NCBI RefSeq assembly: GCF_029212645.1
Contig: NZ_JARGND010000029.1
Location: forward strand, 1 to 41,615
Direction: 5' to 3'
From: Vannielia sp.
GTDB lineage: Bacteria; Pseudomonadota; Alphaproteobacteria; Rhodobacterales; Rhodobacteraceae
DNA length: 41,615 nt
The position numbers were made by a program, and so were the translations under genes. The notes beneath the pieces were generated by a model, which did no database searches, was not told the origin of the DNA, and saw only the letters and a program-made list of their open reading frames with translations. This document shows positions 8,165 to 15,298 of the stretch, one piece after another (the stretch's first letter is position 1; every line of letters begins with the position of its first letter).

Positions 8165-9277
8165 CTAAAGCCCGCCGTCCTCCAGCACGCCATCGGCACT
8201 CATCTGGGCATAAAGCAGCCCCTCGCGCAGCCCCCGATCCGCCACCGAAAGCCTGTCCGTCGGCCAGGCCCGCATCAGCGCCTGCAAGATCGCCGAGCCT
8301 GACATGATAAGCGCTTGGCGGTCCCGCCCAATGCGCGGATCGGCCTTGCGGCCCGCGTCGCCCATCAGCAGGTAGCCCCGGATCACCGCATCAATCTGCG
8401 CCGTGGTCATGCGCAGCCCGTCCACCTTGTTGCGATCATACCGCCGCAACCCCAAATGCGAGGCCGCCACCGTGGTCACGGTGCCCGAGGTGCCGATTAT
8501 CTGAAAGCCCTCGCGCGCCACGCCCGCCTCATAGGGGGCGAATTCGGCCAGCATATCCTCAAAATAACAGGACATCAGCGCAAACCGCGCGCCATCGCCG
8601 CGCACATCGCGAAACTGGTCGCGCAACGTGGCCACGCCCAGCGGGATCGAGATCCAATCCACCACCTTGGCCGCCGGAAACAGGGTTTCCTCGGTAACAA
8701 ACCCCTTGTGCAGCCGCATGATCGCCCGCGCCCGCTCGGCCCTTGGCACGCGCGAAAGATCAATCCACACAAGCTCGGTCGAGCCGCCGCCAATATCCAC
8801 CACCAAAAGCTGCTCGGTCCTGTTGGAAACCAGCGGCGCACAGCTGACCACCGCCAGCCGCGCCTCTTCCTCGGGCTGGATGACCTCCAGCGCCAACCCG
8901 GTCTCGCGCTCCACCGCGCGGATCAGGTCCATACCGTTGGCAGCGCGCCGGCAAGCCTCTGTCGCCACCAGCCGCATCCGCTCAACACCATGTTTTTCAA
9001 ACTTTTTCCGGCATATCCGCATGGCCTGCACGGTGCGCCCCATCGAGGCACGGCTGATCCGCCCAGAGGCTTCAAGCCCCTGGCCAAGGTGGACCGACTT
9101 CGAGAAACTGTCGATCACATGGAACTGGCTGCCCTTGGGTTGGGCAACCAGCATCCGGCAGGCATTTGTCCCCAGATCCAGTGCCGCATAGGTGGCAACC
9201 GGATCAGAGACGGGCGGTGCGGGCAGCTCAACCGCTTGCGGGAACGCGTCCGCACCTATCGGACGCTTCGCGGGCAT
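8165..9277 (-). CDS. Ppx/GppA-family phosphatase (exopolyphosphatase or pppGpp hydrolase)
   Basis: A 370-residue ASKHA-fold protein with the family landmarks YAALDLGTNACRMLVA (phosphate-1 loop), VVDIGGGSTELVW (phosphate-2 loop) and IIGTSGTVTTVAA. Members hydrolyse polyphosphate and/or guanosine pentaphosphate, and sequence alone does not separate the two. It is shorter than two-domain E. coli Ppx (about 510 residues), as in other alphaproteobacteria, and lacks the C-terminal HD-like half. The start at 9277 (MPAKRP) is preferred over 9289 because GGAGG lies 5 nt upstream of it. rlmE follows. Confidence 0.9.
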   Translation of the reverse strand: MPAKRPIGADAFPQAVELPAPPVSDPVATYAALDLGTNACRMLVAQPKGSQFHVIDSFSKSVHLGQGLEASGRISRASMGRTVQAMRICRKKFEKHGVERMRLVATEACRRAANGMDLIRAVERETGLALEVIQPEEEARLAVVSCAPLVSNRTEQLLVVDIGGGSTELVWIDLSRVPRAERARAIMRLHKGFVTEETLFPAAKVVDWISIPLGVATLRDQFRDVRGDGARFALMSCYFEDMLAEFAPYEAGVAREGFQIIGTSGTVTTVAASHLGLRRYDRNKVDGLRMTTAQIDAVIRGYLLMGDAGRKADPRIGRDRQALIMSGSAILQALMRAWPTDRLSVADRGLREGLLYAQMSADGVLEDGGL

Positions 9278-9557
9278 ATCGCCCTCCATTTCGAGTTATC
9301 TTGAGCCTACGCCCGGCGCGGCGACCTGTCCACTTGTTTGAGGCTCGGGCGCGCAAAGCGTCACACAGCATTCATCATCATGTTGAAGATTATGAGCCCT
9401 CAGTGGGGTTATCATATTGCCACGAGGCGTTTACACCTTGGCAGGCTCCTGTCGTTTCCGCCGCTCACCATGTCGATAATCGCGCGTGGCGGGCGGTCAA
9501 AACCGCGTAATGCTGAAAGGCAGGAGAGCGTGAAACGCTGAGCAGGAGAAGGGCCAT
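9278..9557. promoter_or_regulatory. Divergent intergenic region and structured leader of the C1 cluster
   Basis: This 280-bp gap separates the divergent Ppx/GppA gene and the C1 cluster. Near the plus-strand gene a short hairpin AGCGT-GAA-ACGCT (9527-9539) is flanked by two copies of GCAGGAG (9520-9526 and 9542-9548); the second, 9 nt before ATG 9558, serves as the ribosome site. A weaker hairpin GCGG-TCAAAA-CCGC lies at 9493-9506. No known SAM, SAH, folate or B12 riboswitch pattern was recognised. Confidence 0.45.
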
Positions 9558-9857
9558 ATGCCCCAGATCACCATCGTCTACTGGCGGGATATCCCCGCGC
9601 AGGTCATCGTTGGCCGCGGGCGTCGCGGCGCCAAGGCGGTGCTGCCCGAGCGTTTTGAACAGGCTATTGACCGCTGTGCCATGAAGATCGGCGCAAAAGA
9701 CAGCGATGCCTATCTCTCCGAATGGCGCAAGGTGGCGTCGGGTGAGGCCGAGGGCGATCCTCAGGCCATTGCTAATGACACCGCCGCGCGCCTTGAGGGC
9801 GATTACGGGCCAGAGAAGATAAAGGCCCTGATCGCCAATGACGGTTGGCAAACCTGA
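9558..9857 (+). CDS. Small 'virulence factor'-family protein (PF13769-like) heading the C1 cluster
   Basis: A 99-residue soluble protein opening with ITIVYWRDIPAQVIVGRGR, then two predicted helices and a YLSEWRKV segment. Such proteins are labelled 'virulence factor' by domain name only; no virulence role follows. In roseobacters they sit beside methylenetetrahydrofolate reductase-like genes, as here: the next ATG is 16 bp after this stop. An accessory role in methyl-folate or corrinoid chemistry is inferred from this position. AGGAG precedes the start. Confidence 0.8.
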   Translation: MPQITIVYWRDIPAQVIVGRGRRGAKAVLPERFEQAIDRCAMKIGAKDSDAYLSEWRKVASGEAEGDPQAIANDTAARLEGDYGPEKIKALIANDGWQT

Positions 9858-9873
9858 GCATCGGAGACGCGCA

Positions 9874-10788
9874 ATGGCCATTCTCACCTTCTCTCGCCGC
9901 AAGCCCGCCCCCGCCTCGGGCGAACTGGCGGGCTTCATCGCAAACCACTCGATCGAGGTGATGCCGCGCACCGCCGCCAAGGTCGCGGATTTCAAGGCGC
10001 TCCTGCCCGCTGGCACCCGCGTTTACATCGCCCATATTGCGGGCACCCCGATCGAGGAGATGGTCGCCACCGCCGCCCGCCTCGCCGTTGATGGCTTTGA
10101 GGTCATGCCGCACTTTCCCGCCCGCATCATCCCCGATGCCGCCACGCTGGCCGATTGGATCGCCCGCTACCAGGGCGAAGCCGGGGTGAACCAGGCCTTG
10201 CTTCTGGGCGGCGGCCTCTCGGCTCCGCAGGGCGTGTTTGAAAGCTCCATGCAGCTGATGGAAACCGGCCTCTTTGATCGCGCCGGCTTCACCCGGCTGC
10301 ACGTGGCCGGCCACCCCGAGGGCAACCGTGACATCGACCCTGACGGCAGCATGAAGAACGTCGATGAAGCCCTTTTGTGGAAACAACAATTCTCTGAGCG
10401 CACCGATGCCGAAATGGCCATCGTCACCCAGTTCTGCTTTGAGGCGGCCCCGGTGATCAAATGGGTGGATCGGCTGGCCAAAGCGGGCGTCACCCTGCCC
10501 GTTCACATCGGCATCGCTGGCCCCGCCAAGCTGCAAACCATGATCAAATTCGCCGTCGCCTGCGGTGTTGGCCCCTCGCTGCGGGTGCTTCAGCGCCGCG
10601 CCCGCGATGTGACCCGGCTGGTGAAGCCGTTTGAGCCAACCGAGGTGCTTTCAAACCTCGCCGCGCACAAGGCCGCTCATCCTGCCTGCAACATTGCCAA
10701 GGTGCACTTCTTCCCGCTGGGTGGTATCACCCCCTGCGCCCGCTGGGCCGCCGAAAACGGCGCCCACGACACCGCCCAAACCGCCTGA
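9874..10788 (+). CDS. Divergent methylenetetrahydrofolate reductase (MetF-like)
   Basis: A 304-residue TIM-barrel protein of the MTHFR family, which interconverts 5,10-methylene- and 5-methyl-tetrahydrofolate. The conserved early Glu is present (HSIEVMPRT, corresponding to the EFFPPRT motif of E. coli MetF), as is a TQFCFEA motif matching TQFFFD. The usual LRGD loop reads LLLGGG, so the Asp that contacts flavin and folate in E. coli MetF is missing. The start at 9874 is preferred because GGAG precedes it at 7 nt; the in-frame ATG at 9838 lies inside the previous gene. It is the second gene of the cluster and supplies or consumes the methyl-folate used by the next gene product. Confidence 0.85.
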   Translation: MAILTFSRRKPAPASGELAGFIANHSIEVMPRTAAKVADFKALLPAGTRVYIAHIAGTPIEEMVATAARLAVDGFEVMPHFPARIIPDAATLADWIARYQGEAGVNQALLLGGGLSAPQGVFESSMQLMETGLFDRAGFTRLHVAGHPEGNRDIDPDGSMKNVDEALLWKQQFSERTDAEMAIVTQFCFEAAPVIKWVDRLAKAGVTLPVHIGIAGPAKLQTMIKFAVACGVGPSLRVLQRRARDVTRLVKPFEPTEVLSNLAAHKAAHPACNIAKVHFFPLGGITPCARWAAENGAHDTAQTA

Positions 10789-10826
10789 TCCCAGGCCCCG
10801 TCCAAAAAGAGAGCCAAGAAACCCAC

Positions 10827-11801
10827 ATGACCCGCACCGTGATCGAAAGCAAAACAAAGACCGTCACCATCGGCTTTGACGAGCCCTTCTGCGTGATCGG
10901 CGAGCGGATCAACCCGACTGGGCGCAAAAAGCTCGCCGCCGAGCTTGAGATGGATGATTTTTCCACCATCGAGCGCGACGCGCTTGAGCAGGTCGCCTGC
11001 GGCGCCATGGTGCTCGATGTGAACTCCGGCGCGGTTTTCACCAATAAAATGGCCGAAGACCCGCGCTACGCCGACAACAACTTCGTTGAGCCGATGCTGA
11101 TGAAGCAGTTGATCGAGAAGGTGCAGGCGCTGGTCGATGTGCCGCTCTGCATCGACTCGTCCGTCCCCGGCGCGTTGAAAAACGGCCTCGAAATGGCCGA
11201 GGGCCGCCCGCTGCTGAACTCCGTCACCGGCGAGGAAGAGCGCCTTGAGCTGGTTCTGCCGCTGGTCAAAAAGTATAACGTGCCCGTGGTCGCCATCTCC
11301 AATGATGACACCGGCATCAGCGAAGACCCCGATGTGCGCTTCGCCGTCGCCAAAAAGATCGTTGAGCGTGCCGCCGATTTCGGCATCCCCGCCCATGACA
11401 TCGTGGTGGACCCGCTGGTCATGCCGATCGGGGCCATGGCCACGGCGGGCCAGCAGGTCTTTACCCTCGTGCGCCGTTTGCGCGATGAGCTGGGCGTCAA
11501 TACCACCTGCGGCGCCTCCAACGTGTCCTTCGGGCTGCCCCACCGCCACGGCGTCAACGCGGCCTTCCTGCCCATGGCCATCGGCGCGGGCATGACCAGC
11601 GCCATCATGAACCCGGTGCGCTCGGTCGAGATGGAGGCCATCCGCGCCGCCAACCTGCTGATGAACCATGACCCGAACGGCGGCGAGTGGATCAAATTCT
11701 CCCGCGTGCTCGATGCGGTGGCTGAAGGCGCCAGCTTTGCCGAGGCAAGCCAGGCCAGCACCTCCGCCGGATCAGGCCGCCGCCGCCGCCGTCGCGGCTG
11801 A
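10827..11801 (+). CDS. Pterin-binding (DHPS-fold) methyltetrahydrofolate:corrinoid methyltransferase
   Basis: A 324-residue protein matching the pterin-binding methyltransferase family, related to AcsE/MeTr and to the folate-binding module of MetH. Landmarks are CVIGERINPTGRKKL near the N-terminus, MVLDVNSGA, PLCIDSS, PLLNSVTGEEERL, ISNDDTGI and TCGASNVSFGLP, in the order expected for the barrel strands. The family transfers the methyl group between methyl-THF and a cobalamin protein. It is a stand-alone domain, which fits a split methyl-transfer system. The C-terminus leaves the family pattern in an Ala/Ser-rich linker ending GRRRRRRG, a tail shared with the RamA-like protein of the same cluster. 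Confidence 0.92.
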   Translation: MTRTVIESKTKTVTIGFDEPFCVIGERINPTGRKKLAAELEMDDFSTIERDALEQVACGAMVLDVNSGAVFTNKMAEDPRYADNNFVEPMLMKQLIEKVQALVDVPLCIDSSVPGALKNGLEMAEGRPLLNSVTGEEERLELVLPLVKKYNVPVVAISNDDTGISEDPDVRFAVAKKIVERAADFGIPAHDIVVDPLVMPIGAMATAGQQVFTLVRRLRDELGVNTTCGASNVSFGLPHRHGVNAAFLPMAIGAGMTSAIMNPVRSVEMEAIRAANLLMNHDPNGGEWIKFSRVLDAVAEGASFAEASQASTSAGSGRRRRRRG

Positions 11802-11849
11802 GCGCGGGATTTAACCCGATGTTAAACATGCCCAAGGCAGGCTTGCGGG

Positions 11850-12080
11850 ATGAGCTTCCTCAGCCCCCTCTCCGCCAACGATCAATGGCTAAGCCAGATT
11901 TTCTCGGCGAAATCCGCGATCTCGGGCGGTGTGGTGCGGAGGCGGGTTGATGATGTCGACCGTAAGATCGGGCGCGAAACCCTCGAACTTGAGGTGCGCC
12001 GCCGTGGCTTCCACATGGTCGAAGCGGGCGGGCAGTATATCATCATCTGCACCCGCGCCCCGCTCCGCGTCCTCGTCTAG
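11850..12080 (+). CDS. Small conserved protein of the C1 cluster, unknown function
   Basis: A 76-residue basic protein: WLSQIFSAKSAISGGVVRR near the start, then IGRETLELEVRRRGFHMVEAGG and a closing strand QYIIICTRAPLRVLV. The compact alpha-beta layout and clean C-terminal strand suggest a real folded protein. Similar short proteins in roseobacters are, as I recall, sometimes labelled phosphoribosylanthranilate isomerase, but 76 residues cannot form that TIM barrel. The ribosome site is weak. It follows the methyltransferase by 48 bp, so co-transcription is likely. No function is proposed. Confidence 0.7.
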   Translation: MSFLSPLSANDQWLSQIFSAKSAISGGVVRRRVDDVDRKIGRETLELEVRRRGFHMVEAGGQYIIICTRAPLRVLV

Positions 12081-12092
12081 CGCCGCCACCCG

Positions 12093-12146
12093 GAAAAATC
12101 TTGACGAAGATTTTTCGGCCCCGAAGAATTTTCGTGAAAATTCTTC
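12093..12146. repeat. Two tandem 24-bp palindromic hairpins
   Basis: Two perfect 10-bp stems, each with a 4-nt loop, lie 6 bp apart. Unit 1 (12093-12116) pairs GAAAAATCTT with AAGATTTTTC around GACG. Unit 2 (12123-12146) pairs GAAGAATTTT with AAAATTCTTC around CGTG. Both are AT-rich in a GC-rich setting. They lie between the 76-residue gene and the membrane-anchored protein gene. Possible roles are transcript processing, attenuation, or a dispersed repeat element; neither stem is followed by a clear U-run. Confidence 0.85.
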
Positions 12147-12236
12147 CGCTTCCACGCGGGCGCCTGTCGAAAACGCGCACTTGCCCCAAAGCCCCGCTTT
12201 TGGCACATCTGCCTCTGAGGCAACCGGAGCAACGCT

Positions 12237-12746
12237 ATGAAGTTGATGATGAACGGTCTGGGCGTGGTCCTGCTGGCAGTGCTGGCCATGTTCGGCGTGC
12301 TCTTCTATCTCGCCATGGGCGGCAAAAGCGCAGAAAACGCCGCCCCCAAGGAGATCGTCCTCAAAGCCCCGTTCGAGTGGCGCGGCCCCGATGGGCGCTA
12401 CCGGATCGACTTCATCTTCACCGGCTGTGAGCTTGGCATCGTCAACGAGATCGTCGCACCAGAGTCGCGGGTTGAAGAAAGCACGCTGGAGCGGATGCCA
12501 ATGCGCTCCATTCAGGCCCTGCGCCTCACCACCCCGCCCACGCCCGACCCCGATCTGCCGCCCCGCGCGCTCTTCCGGCTCGACAATGGCGCCCTGACTC
12601 AATGCACGCTGCTCGATGGCGGCCCATGCCCCGGCGGCGGCGTCAACGCGGTTGAGGTCACCTTCCCCAGCCTGCCCGACGCCACGGTCGAAACCTTCCT
12701 CGCCCCTATCCGCGAGAAAATCCGCGCCTGCGGGGGCCAGGCATGA
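12237..12746 (+). CDS. Membrane-anchored Cys-containing protein of the C1 cluster
   Basis: A 169-residue protein with one N-terminal transmembrane or uncleaved signal segment (GVVLLAVLAMFGVLFYLAMG, about residues 8-28) and a polar domain that should lie in the periplasm. That domain has four cysteines: one in FTGCELG, two in QCTLLDGGPC and one near the C-terminus in RACGG. Their spacing would allow disulfides or metal binding, but no known motif is recognised. Its stop overlaps the start of the RamA-like gene by 4 bp (ATGA), which ties the two in translation. The family is not recognised. Confidence 0.75.
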   Translation: MKLMMNGLGVVLLAVLAMFGVLFYLAMGGKSAENAAPKEIVLKAPFEWRGPDGRYRIDFIFTGCELGIVNEIVAPESRVEESTLERMPMRSIQALRLTTPPTPDPDLPPRALFRLDNGALTQCTLLDGGPCPGGGVNAVEVTFPSLPDATVETFLAPIREKIRACGGQA

Positions 12747-14785
12747 GCGACCCACTCGTCATATTCACCCCCTCGGGCAAGCGCGGCCATGTGGCGGCGG
12801 GCACCTCTGTGCTGGAGGCCGCCCGCAAGCTTGGGGTCGATCTTGATAGCGTCTGCGGCGGGCGCGGCATCTGCTCCAAATGTCAGGTCAGCCCCGGCGT
12901 GGGCGAATTTTCCAAGCATGGCGTCACCGTCGCCCCCGATGCGCTGTCTGAGTGGAACAGCGTTGAGGCGCGCTATGATACCGTGCGCGGCCTCAAGGAA
13001 GGCCGCCGCCTTGGCTGTCAGGCCCAGATCCTCAAGGATGTGGTGATCGACGTGCCACCCGAAAGCCAGGTCCACAAGCAGGTGATCCGCAAAAGCGCCG
13101 ATACCCGCGTCATCGCGATGGACCCTGCCACCCGGCTCTACCTTGTTGATGTCACCGAACCGGATATGCACGCTCCCTCCGGCGATCTGGAGCGCCTGCG
13201 CAAATCTCTCGCAGAAACTTGGGATATCAAGGAGATGGAGGTTGATCTTAATCTCCTCCCCAGCCTCCAGCCCACCCTGCGAGCGGGCAAATGGCAGGTC
13301 ACCTGCGCCATCCACCGCCCTGATGATGCACGCCCCGCCCGCCTGCTCGCCCTCTGGCCCGGCTTCTTTGAAGGCCCGCTTCATGGCCTTGCAATTGATC
13401 TTGGCTCCACCACCATCGCCGCCCACCTGTGTGATCTTGAAACCGGCGAGGTCAAAGCCTCCTCCGGGGTGATGAACCCGCAAATCCGCTTTGGCGAAGA
13501 CCTGATGAGCCGGGTGTCCTACGCCATGATGAACCCCGGCGGCGACGTTGAGATGACCACCGCCGTGCGTGCCGCCCTCGCCGATCTGGCCCGCGCCACC
13601 GCCACCGAAGCGCAGGTTGATCCCGCGTCGATCTTCGAGATCACGCTGGTCTGCAACCCGGTCATGCACCACCTCGCGCTCGGGATTGACCCGGTTGAAC
13701 TTGGCCAGGCGCCCTTCGCGCTCGCCACCTCCGACGCGCTCGAACTGCCCGCCGCCACCCTCATGCCCGAGGCAATCCACCCGCAGGCCCGCGCCTTTGT
13801 GCTGCCCTGTATCGCGGGCCACGTCGGGGCCGATGCCGCCGCCGTGGCGCTTTCGGAGGCACCGCAGCTTTCGTCCGATCTGGTGTTGATCGTCGACGTC
13901 GGCACCAACGCCGAAATCCTGCTCGGCTCCACCTCCCGCGTTCTGGCCTGCTCCTCGCCCACCGGCCCGGCCTTTGAGGGCGCGCAAATCAGCTCTGGCC
14001 AGCGCGCTGCCCCCGGTGCCATCGAGCGGGTCGAGATTGATCCCGCCACCAAGGAGCCGCGCTTCAAGGTCATCGGCTGTGATCTCTGGAACACCGATGA
14101 GGGCTTTGATCTGGCCACCGCCACAACCGGCGTCACCGGCATCTGCGGCTCCGGCATCATCGAGGCCGTGGCCGAAATGCGCATGGCGGGCCTTGTGGAT
14201 CGCTCCGGCCTGATCGGCTCAACCGAGGCCACCGGCACCCCGCGCATCACCGCGCAGGGCCGCACCTTTGAGTACCTCCTGCATGACGCCACCGCCGAGG
14301 GCGGCCCGCGCGTGACCGTCACCCAAGGCGATATCCGCGCCATCCAGCTGGCCAAATCCGCGCTCTATGCGGGCGCGCGCCTGCTGATGGATGAGCTTGG
14401 CGTGGATGAGGTGGATCGCATCGTGCTTGCCGGGGCCTTTGGCGCCCATATCAGCCCCAAGCACGCCATGGTGCTCGGCATGATCCCCGACGCCCCGCTC
14501 GATAAGGTCACCAGCGCCGGCAACGCCGCGGGAACCGGCGCGCGCATCGCCCTGCTGAACCGCGTTGAACGCCGTAACGTGCAAGAGCTTGTGCGCCAGA
14601 TCCACAAGGTTGAAACCGCCGTTGAGCCGCGCTTTCAGGAGCATTTCGTCGCCGCCAATGCCCTGCCCCACGCCACCGCGCCCTTCCCGCAGCTCTCCGC
14701 CGTGGTGCCCCTGCCCGAGCCCAGCTTCAACGCGGGCGGCAGCGGCGCAGACGGCACAGGCCGCCGCCGCCGTCGCCGGGGCTAA
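12743..14785 (+). CDS. RamA-like corrinoid activation protein (2Fe-2S ferredoxin plus ASKHA ATPase)
   Basis: A 680-residue protein. The N-terminus is a plant-type ferredoxin domain with Cys38, Cys44, Cys47 (CGGRGICSKC) and Cys92 (GCQAQ). The rest is a large ASKHA-type ATPase domain with phosphate loops GLAIDLGSTTIAAHL (215-229) and LIVDVGTNAEILLGS, and GICGSGIIEAVAEM further on. The family (RamA, corrinoid activation and regeneration proteins) uses ATP and one electron to return Co(II) corrinoids to Co(I). With a methyl-folate reductase and a folate methyltransferase in the same operon, it probably reactivates the corrinoid of a split methyl-transfer enzyme. The C-terminus ends GRRRRRRG, as in the methyltransferase two genes upstream. 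Confidence 0.92.
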   Translation: MSDPLVIFTPSGKRGHVAAGTSVLEAARKLGVDLDSVCGGRGICSKCQVSPGVGEFSKHGVTVAPDALSEWNSVEARYDTVRGLKEGRRLGCQAQILKDVVIDVPPESQVHKQVIRKSADTRVIAMDPATRLYLVDVTEPDMHAPSGDLERLRKSLAETWDIKEMEVDLNLLPSLQPTLRAGKWQVTCAIHRPDDARPARLLALWPGFFEGPLHGLAIDLGSTTIAAHLCDLETGEVKASSGVMNPQIRFGEDLMSRVSYAMMNPGGDVEMTTAVRAALADLARATATEAQVDPASIFEITLVCNPVMHHLALGIDPVELGQAPFALATSDALELPAATLMPEAIHPQARAFVLPCIAGHVGADAAAVALSEAPQLSSDLVLIVDVGTNAEILLGSTSRVLACSSPTGPAFEGAQISSGQRAAPGAIERVEIDPATKEPRFKVIGCDLWNTDEGFDLATATTGVTGICGSGIIEAVAEMRMAGLVDRSGLIGSTEATGTPRITAQGRTFEYLLHDATAEGGPRVTVTQGDIRAIQLAKSALYAGARLLMDELGVDEVDRIVLAGAFGAHISPKHAMVLGMIPDAPLDKVTSAGNAAGTGARIALLNRVERRNVQELVRQIHKVETAVEPRFQEHFVAANALPHATAPFPQLSAVVPLPEPSFNAGGSGADGTGRRRRRRG

Positions 14786-15097
14786 CCCCCCGGAAAGCCT
14801 TGCTCATTCCGCCTTGGCACAAATTCGCAGCCCCGCTCTTGAAAGTGCCGCCCGCGATGCCCAGATAATTTTTATCGTTGGAACTTCCGCGACCTTGAAG
14901 CACATTTCAACCCCACTGAAATTGCTTCCTGCGGAGCGTTCCTGCGACCATCCGGCCCCTCGATAGGGCGCGCTTCTCCTCCCACATGGTCCCTGTCCCG
15001 GACCACGCGCGCCAGGGCAACCGGATCATGGGCCGGGCCTGCAATTTCCCAAAAGCAGCCCCGGCCCATTCCCTTTTCCCGCCCCCGCGATCCCTAC
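14786..15097. other. Intergenic region holding a long imperfect stem-loop
   Basis: No convincing protein-coding gene is seen between the RamA-like gene and tRNA-Gly. The main content is the extended inverted repeat at 14875-14947, listed separately. The rest is GC-rich without clear signals until the tRNA promoter. Confidence 0.5.
14875..14947. other. 73-nt imperfect long hairpin, possible structured RNA
   Basis: Nested complementary blocks form one long stem: TCG with CGA, GGAAC with GTTCC, TTCCGC with GCGGAG (one G-U), GAAGC with GCTTC, and ATTTCA with TGAAAT around loop ACCCCAC (910-916 of the 14.9-kb block). Small internal loops separate the blocks. Such a layered layout is unlikely by chance. 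It could be a small RNA, a processing site after the C1 cluster, or a dispersed palindrome. No U-run follows on either strand. Confidence 0.6.
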
Positions 15098-15127
15098 TTG
15101 ACGCCGCCCCGCACCATCGCATATCTC
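15098..15127 (+). promoter_or_regulatory. Candidate promoter of tRNA-Gly
   Basis: TTGACG (15098-15103) and TATCTC (15122-15127) are 18 bp apart, and the tRNA 5' end follows 10 bp later, as expected for a short tRNA leader. Confidence 0.55.
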
Positions 15128-15137
15128 AAGCCACGCG

Positions 15138-15211
15138 GCGGGTGTAGCTCAATGGTAGAGCTTTTGCTTCCCAAGCAAGTGACGAGGGTTCGATTCCCTT
15201 CACCCGCTCCA
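15138..15211 (+). tRNA. tRNA-Gly (anticodon CCC)
   Basis: The acceptor stem GCGGGTG pairs with CACCCGC, the D-arm contains TAGCTCAATGGTAGAGC, the anticodon stem TTTGC/GCAAG (one G-U) encloses TTCCCAA with anticodon CCC, and the T-arm contains GGTTCGATTCC. CCA is encoded. It reads GGG codons. Confidence 0.96.
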
Positions 15212-15269
15212 ACTTCCCCACTTTCCGGATTTTAGCGGCACAGGCAGGGTAAGCGCCGGGGCGATATGC

Positions 15270-15289
15270 TTTGCAGGCCTTCCCGCAAA
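15270..15289 (-). terminator. Hairpin downstream of pgi, possible terminator
   Basis: On the minus strand TTTGCGGG pairs with CCTGCAAA (one G-U) around a 4-nt loop, 9 bp after the pgi stop codon. There is no U-run, so any termination would be weak or Rho-assisted. Confidence 0.4.
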
Positions 15290-15298
15290 TCAACCCGC

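Noticed and set aside
9278-9557. SAM, SAH, folate or cobalamin riboswitch before the C1 cluster
   Set aside because: Only short local hairpins are visible; none of the conserved cores of these riboswitch classes was recognised.
11850-12080. Phosphoribosylanthranilate isomerase (TrpF)
   Set aside because: At 76 residues it is about a third of the length of a TrpF barrel and lacks its motifs.
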